Positions 5,814-8,150 of a stretch of 8,150 nucleotides of DNA are shown here, piece by piece. Made by a program: the position numbers and the translations under genes. Every line of letters starts with the position of its first letter. The first letter of the stretch is position 1. Under the pieces are notes generated by a model that saw only the letters and a program-made list of their open reading frames with translations, was not told where the DNA came from and ran no database searches. This DNA is from JAWOHX01 sp046484975 (lineage in GTDB: Bacteria; Bacillota; Clostridia; DUPQ01): positions 1-8,150 of the forward strand of contig JAWOHX010000083.1 in assembly GCA_046484975.1 (NCBI GenBank), given 5' to 3'.

Positions 5814-7142
5814 ATGGAACATTCATCTGATATTCCACAGAAGAGGACCAATCCACTCCGTTATGCCATCGGCATGTTCGGCACCTCGATACCCATCAAC
5901 ATGTTCAAGACCTATGCTGCAGTCTTCTATGTCATCACCCTCGGCCTCAACACGAAATCATTCGCCCTTGTCCTGTTTATCTACACCTTCGTGGACGCCA
6001 TCGACAACCCGGTCTACGGGATTTTATCCGACAGGACACGAACCAGGTGGGGGAGGAGACGACCCTGGCTTGTCATCGGCACACCTCTGCTGATTCTCTT
6101 TTTCGTGTTGTTCTTCTCGCCGCCGGCCTTTGCATCGGAACAAGCCATGTTCGTCTATGTGCTGCTGATGTACATCCTCACCGGCACCCTGGACTCCCTC
6201 ATCAACGCGAACTACGGGGCCCTGTTCCCGGAATTGTTCCGTGATGACGTGACCCGGGCCAAGACCAACGGGATGCGCCAGGCCTTCCAGCTGATGGCCA
6301 TGATCATCAGCATCGCCCTGACTCCCATCGTCACCGGGAAGCTGGGATACACCAACACGGCCATCGTCTACGGGCTCCTGGCCCTTGCCGTGATCCTGTA
6401 CACCACCTTCGGCTGCCATGAGAACAAAAACTACATCAATACAGAGAAACCCGCCCTCTGGTCCAGCCTCAAGGCCCTGTTCGTCAACCCGAAGTTCTGG
6501 ATCTTCGGCCTGACCAATGCCTTCTACAGCGCAGCCCTTGCCCTGGTGATGCAGGCCGTTCCTTTCTTTGTGTTGTACGCGTTGAAACTGGACAACAGCA
6601 ATTCTGCATTTCTGCTGGGGACCGTCATCATGGTTGCCATCGTCAGCATGATTTTCTGGGTCTGGATGGTCAAGCGTGTGACGTTGATCCCCGCCTGGCG
6701 GACAGCGCTCATCGTTTTAAGCATTGGATTCGTCCCTCTGTATTTCATGACGAGCCTGCTGGGAGCCATCCTCATCTGCAGCATCATCGGCTTCGGGGTG
6801 GCAGGCGTCATCGCCACCATGGACCTCATCGCCGCCAAGATCATGGACGAGGACGCCCGGAAATACGGCATCCAGCGGGAAGGCATCTACATCAGCGCCA
6901 TGGGCTTTATGAACAGGCTGAGCGGACTCTTCATCAGTCTCGGATACCTGCTGGTGAACCTGGTCTATGGCTTTGAAAGCGGTGACAACCCCGGGCTCAA
7001 CCCGGACGGGGCCTCCCGGTTCCTGATGATTGTCTTCCCCTTCATGGCCATGGTGGTGAGCTGCGTGTTTTCATGGTTCATGCATTTCAGAAACGGAAAG
7101 ACAAGACCGGGACCGGCAGAACCTGAGATAAAAGAGGCATGA
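5814..7142 (+). CDS. GPH-family (MelB-like) sugar:cation symporter, copy 2
   Basis: This 442-residue paralogue of the preceding symporter aligns with it without a gap from residue 1 through the FRNGK motif near 425-429. After that the tails diverge: copy 2 has a longer Pro/Glu-rich end. The family loop SDRTRTRWGRRRP (72-84), the helix-2 motif DAIDNPVYG (61-69) and the C-terminal motif MDEDARKYGIQREG (344-357) are all present. The differences cluster around 173-177, in the cytoplasmic linker around 204-217, and at membrane positions such as 246-262, 273-280 and 312-316. Some of these could alter substrate choice, which is an inference. It has its own promoter block at 5770-5789. The stop is followed after 4 bases by the deacetylase start, so this copy, rather than copy 1, is directly coupled to the enzymes. 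Start 5814 is chosen from ribosome-site spacing; 5811 would add one Met. Confidence 0.88.
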   Translation: MEHSSDIPQKRTNPLRYAIGMFGTSIPINMFKTYAAVFYVITLGLNTKSFALVLFIYTFVDAIDNPVYGILSDRTRTRWGRRRPWLVIGTPLLILFFVLFFSPPAFASEQAMFVYVLLMYILTGTLDSLINANYGALFPELFRDDVTRAKTNGMRQAFQLMAMIISIALTPIVTGKLGYTNTAIVYGLLALAVILYTTFGCHENKNYINTEKPALWSSLKALFVNPKFWIFGLTNAFYSAALALVMQAVPFFVLYALKLDNSNSAFLLGTVIMVAIVSMIFWVWMVKRVTLIPAWRTALIVLSIGFVPLYFMTSLLGAILICSIIGFGVAGVIATMDLIAAKIMDEDARKYGIQREGIYISAMGFMNRLSGLFISLGYLLVNLVYGFESGDNPGLNPDGASRFLMIVFPFMAMVVSCVFSWFMHFRNGKTRPGPAEPEIKEA

Positions 7143-7146
7143 GTGT

Positions 7147-8010
7147 ATGGGAGAACGCTACCTGATCATCAACGCTGACGACCTGGGGATGAGCGAGAGC
7201 ACCAACGCAGCCATCGGGGAGTTGTTCCGGGAAAAAAGAATCACCTCCTCCACCCTGATGGCTCCCTGCCCGAAGGCCGGGGAGGCAATGGACATGGCCC
7301 GGGAGAACAAATACCCCGTGGGGATCCACCTGACCCTCAATTCAGACTGGGAGTCCGAAGGGTGGCCGAGCATCGCCCCACCAGACAAGGTCTCCTCCCT
7401 GTTGGATGAGAACGGGTGGCTGTGGGACACGAAGCGCCTGGCAAAACACGGGAAATCCTCCCATGTCAGCCTGGAACTGGAAGCCCAGGTGCGCCTCATG
7501 AAAGAGGCGGGATGCGGGGTGGATCATGCGGACAGCCATAGCGGCACGCTTTACGGGATCAACGGGAGGCTGTTTTTCGTCAATGCCTTTAAGCTCTGCA
7601 GAAAATACAACCTCCCGTTCCGTTTTCCAAAAAGCCCCGGGTTCCTAAAGGAACAGTTTGCAGGAAAAGTGCCCGGTTTCCTGTATGCCGCCCACAGGAT
7701 GATTGTGATGAGGGCGGCACTCATGGGGGTGGACCTGATCGATGATATGATTTCCAATCCCCATCCCGTGAAGCAGATCGGCTCCTACGGGAACCTGCGT
7801 GACTACTATATCCGGCAGGTGGCGGGATGCCGAGAGGGGATCACCGAGTTGTTCCTCCATCCCGCCCTGCCGGACGAAAAGTTGTCCCGCATCACCCCGG
7901 AATGGGAGAAACGCGTCATGGAATACCGGTTCCTGTTGAACGATGACTTGTTGATGCTCATGGAGCGGGAGAATATAAAGCCGGTGTCCTTTGGGGAGGC
8001 CCCGTTTTGA
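7147..8010 (+). CDS. YdjC/ChbG-family carbohydrate deacetylase
   Basis: This 287-residue cytoplasmic protein has the full set of YdjC/ChbG landmarks. These are the N-terminal strand and metal motif LIINADDLGMS (6-16), GIHLTLN (59-65), VDHADSHSG (125-133) and the late ELFLHPA (234-240). Family members bind a divalent metal through an aspartate of the ADD motif and histidines. Here the candidates are Asp11/Asp12, His61 and His127/His131, with His238 near the active site. Characterised members remove acetyl groups from N-acetylated sugars such as chitooligosaccharides. The substrate here is unknown, and I withhold the symbol chbG because no chitobiose genes are nearby. The length is normal for the family. 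The start lies 4 bases after the symporter stop, with AGAGG at 7133-7137 inside that gene's end, so the two are probably co-translated. It may deacetylate what the symporter imports. Confidence 0.88.
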   Translation: MGERYLIINADDLGMSESTNAAIGELFREKRITSSTLMAPCPKAGEAMDMARENKYPVGIHLTLNSDWESEGWPSIAPPDKVSSLLDENGWLWDTKRLAKHGKSSHVSLELEAQVRLMKEAGCGVDHADSHSGTLYGINGRLFFVNAFKLCRKYNLPFRFPKSPGFLKEQFAGKVPGFLYAAHRMIVMRAALMGVDLIDDMISNPHPVKQIGSYGNLRDYYIRQVAGCREGITELFLHPALPDEKLSRITPEWEKRVMEYRFLLNDDLLMLMERENIKPVSFGEAPF

Positions 8011-8024
8011 AAAAAGCCGGCTGG

Positions 8025-8031
8025 AAAGGAG
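8025..8031 (+). promoter_or_regulatory. Ribosome binding site of the truncated last gene
   Basis: AAAGGAG is 8 bases before the ATG at 8040. A second AGAGG at 8033-8037 is too close to the ATG to be optimal. The site supports a real coding start even though the gene leaves the window. Confidence 0.65.
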
Positions 8032-8039
8032 AAGAGGCA

Positions 8040-8150
8040 ATGACAAAGGAGACGGTCTTACGCAAGCATGTGACAAAGGACATGGAAGGGGCATACCTGG
8101 AACTGCCTTTCCACATGGAAAAGAATGTGGAACGCCTGGACATATCCTAT
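8040..8150 (+). CDS. Probable CehA/McbA-type PHP-domain metallohydrolase, N-terminal fragment
   Basis: Only the first 37 codons are present; the reading frame is open to the window edge. The residues AYLELPFHMEKNVERLDISY (18-37) resemble the N-terminal strand region of CehA/McbA-family metallohydrolases, in which a 'LPF.(V/M)...V.RL.(I/V).Y' pattern precedes the metal-binding PHP domain. The catalytic histidines lie beyond the window, so the assignment is tentative. The gap from the deacetylase stop is 29 bases, with a good ribosome site and no visible terminator. It is probably the third gene of the unit that begins with the second symporter. If the call is right, a phosphoester- or ester-cleaving enzyme is linked to sugar uptake and deacetylation. 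Confidence 0.5.
   Translation, partial: MTKETVLRKHVTKDMEGAYLELPFHMEKNVERLDISY

Noticed and set aside
4644..5822. A 392-codon open frame on the minus strand
   Set aside because: It is antisense to the first symporter and translates to a His/Gly/Asp-rich sequence. A similar shadow (6024-6419) appears opposite the second symporter because the two genes are related.
8011..8024. AGCCGGCT palindrome between the deacetylase and the last gene
   Set aside because: The short self-complementary run has no loop and no T tract, so it is not a convincing terminator, and a ribosome site follows at once.

Overview
The window is densely packed bacterial DNA, GC-rich by eye, with strong purine-rich Shine-Dalgarno sites and frequent AGG arginine codons. 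Gene content and style point to a Bacillota (Clostridia-like) chromosome. That placement is an inference from style and families, since no marker gene is present. I see no RNA gene, insertion sequence, phage gene or CRISPR array, and no gene-free stretch longer than 300 bases.

Layout. (1) 1-275: a small XRE-type helix-turn-helix protein closed by a clear intrinsic terminator. (2) 366-3130, plus strand: a tightly spaced probable operon encoding a gamma-glutamylcyclotransferase-like protein, an ABC ATPase, its six-helix ABC-2-type permease, and a flavodoxin-like protein. A candidate promoter and a 7-5-7 inverted repeat lie in front of it. (3) 3143-4264, minus strand: a GNAT-family protein of the long two-part type, convergent with the operon and served by a near-consensus sigma-70 promoter at 4311-4339. 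(4) 4391-8150, plus strand: two tandem GPH/MelB-type sugar:cation symporters, about three quarters identical in protein sequence. Each sits behind its own copy of a 20-base promoter block. They are followed by a YdjC/ChbG-family carbohydrate deacetylase and the first 37 codons of a probable CehA/McbA-type PHP metallohydrolase that runs off the window.

How the genes may work together. The right half reads as a small uptake-and-processing locus: two related symporters, probably with different or overlapping substrates, then a deacetylase and a metal-dependent hydrolase translated just behind the second symporter. The substrate cannot be read from the sequence. An acetylated sugar or glycoside is a reasonable guess from the deacetylase. 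The left operon looks like an exporter (ATPase plus permease) with two accessory cytoplasmic proteins whose link to it is unknown.

The points most worth a second look are the duplicated symporters with matching promoter/operator-like blocks, the Asp/Asn arrangement at their predicted cation site, and the transporter-deacetylase-metallohydrolase cassette. I found no clearly new biological system; every complete gene falls in a recognisable family.
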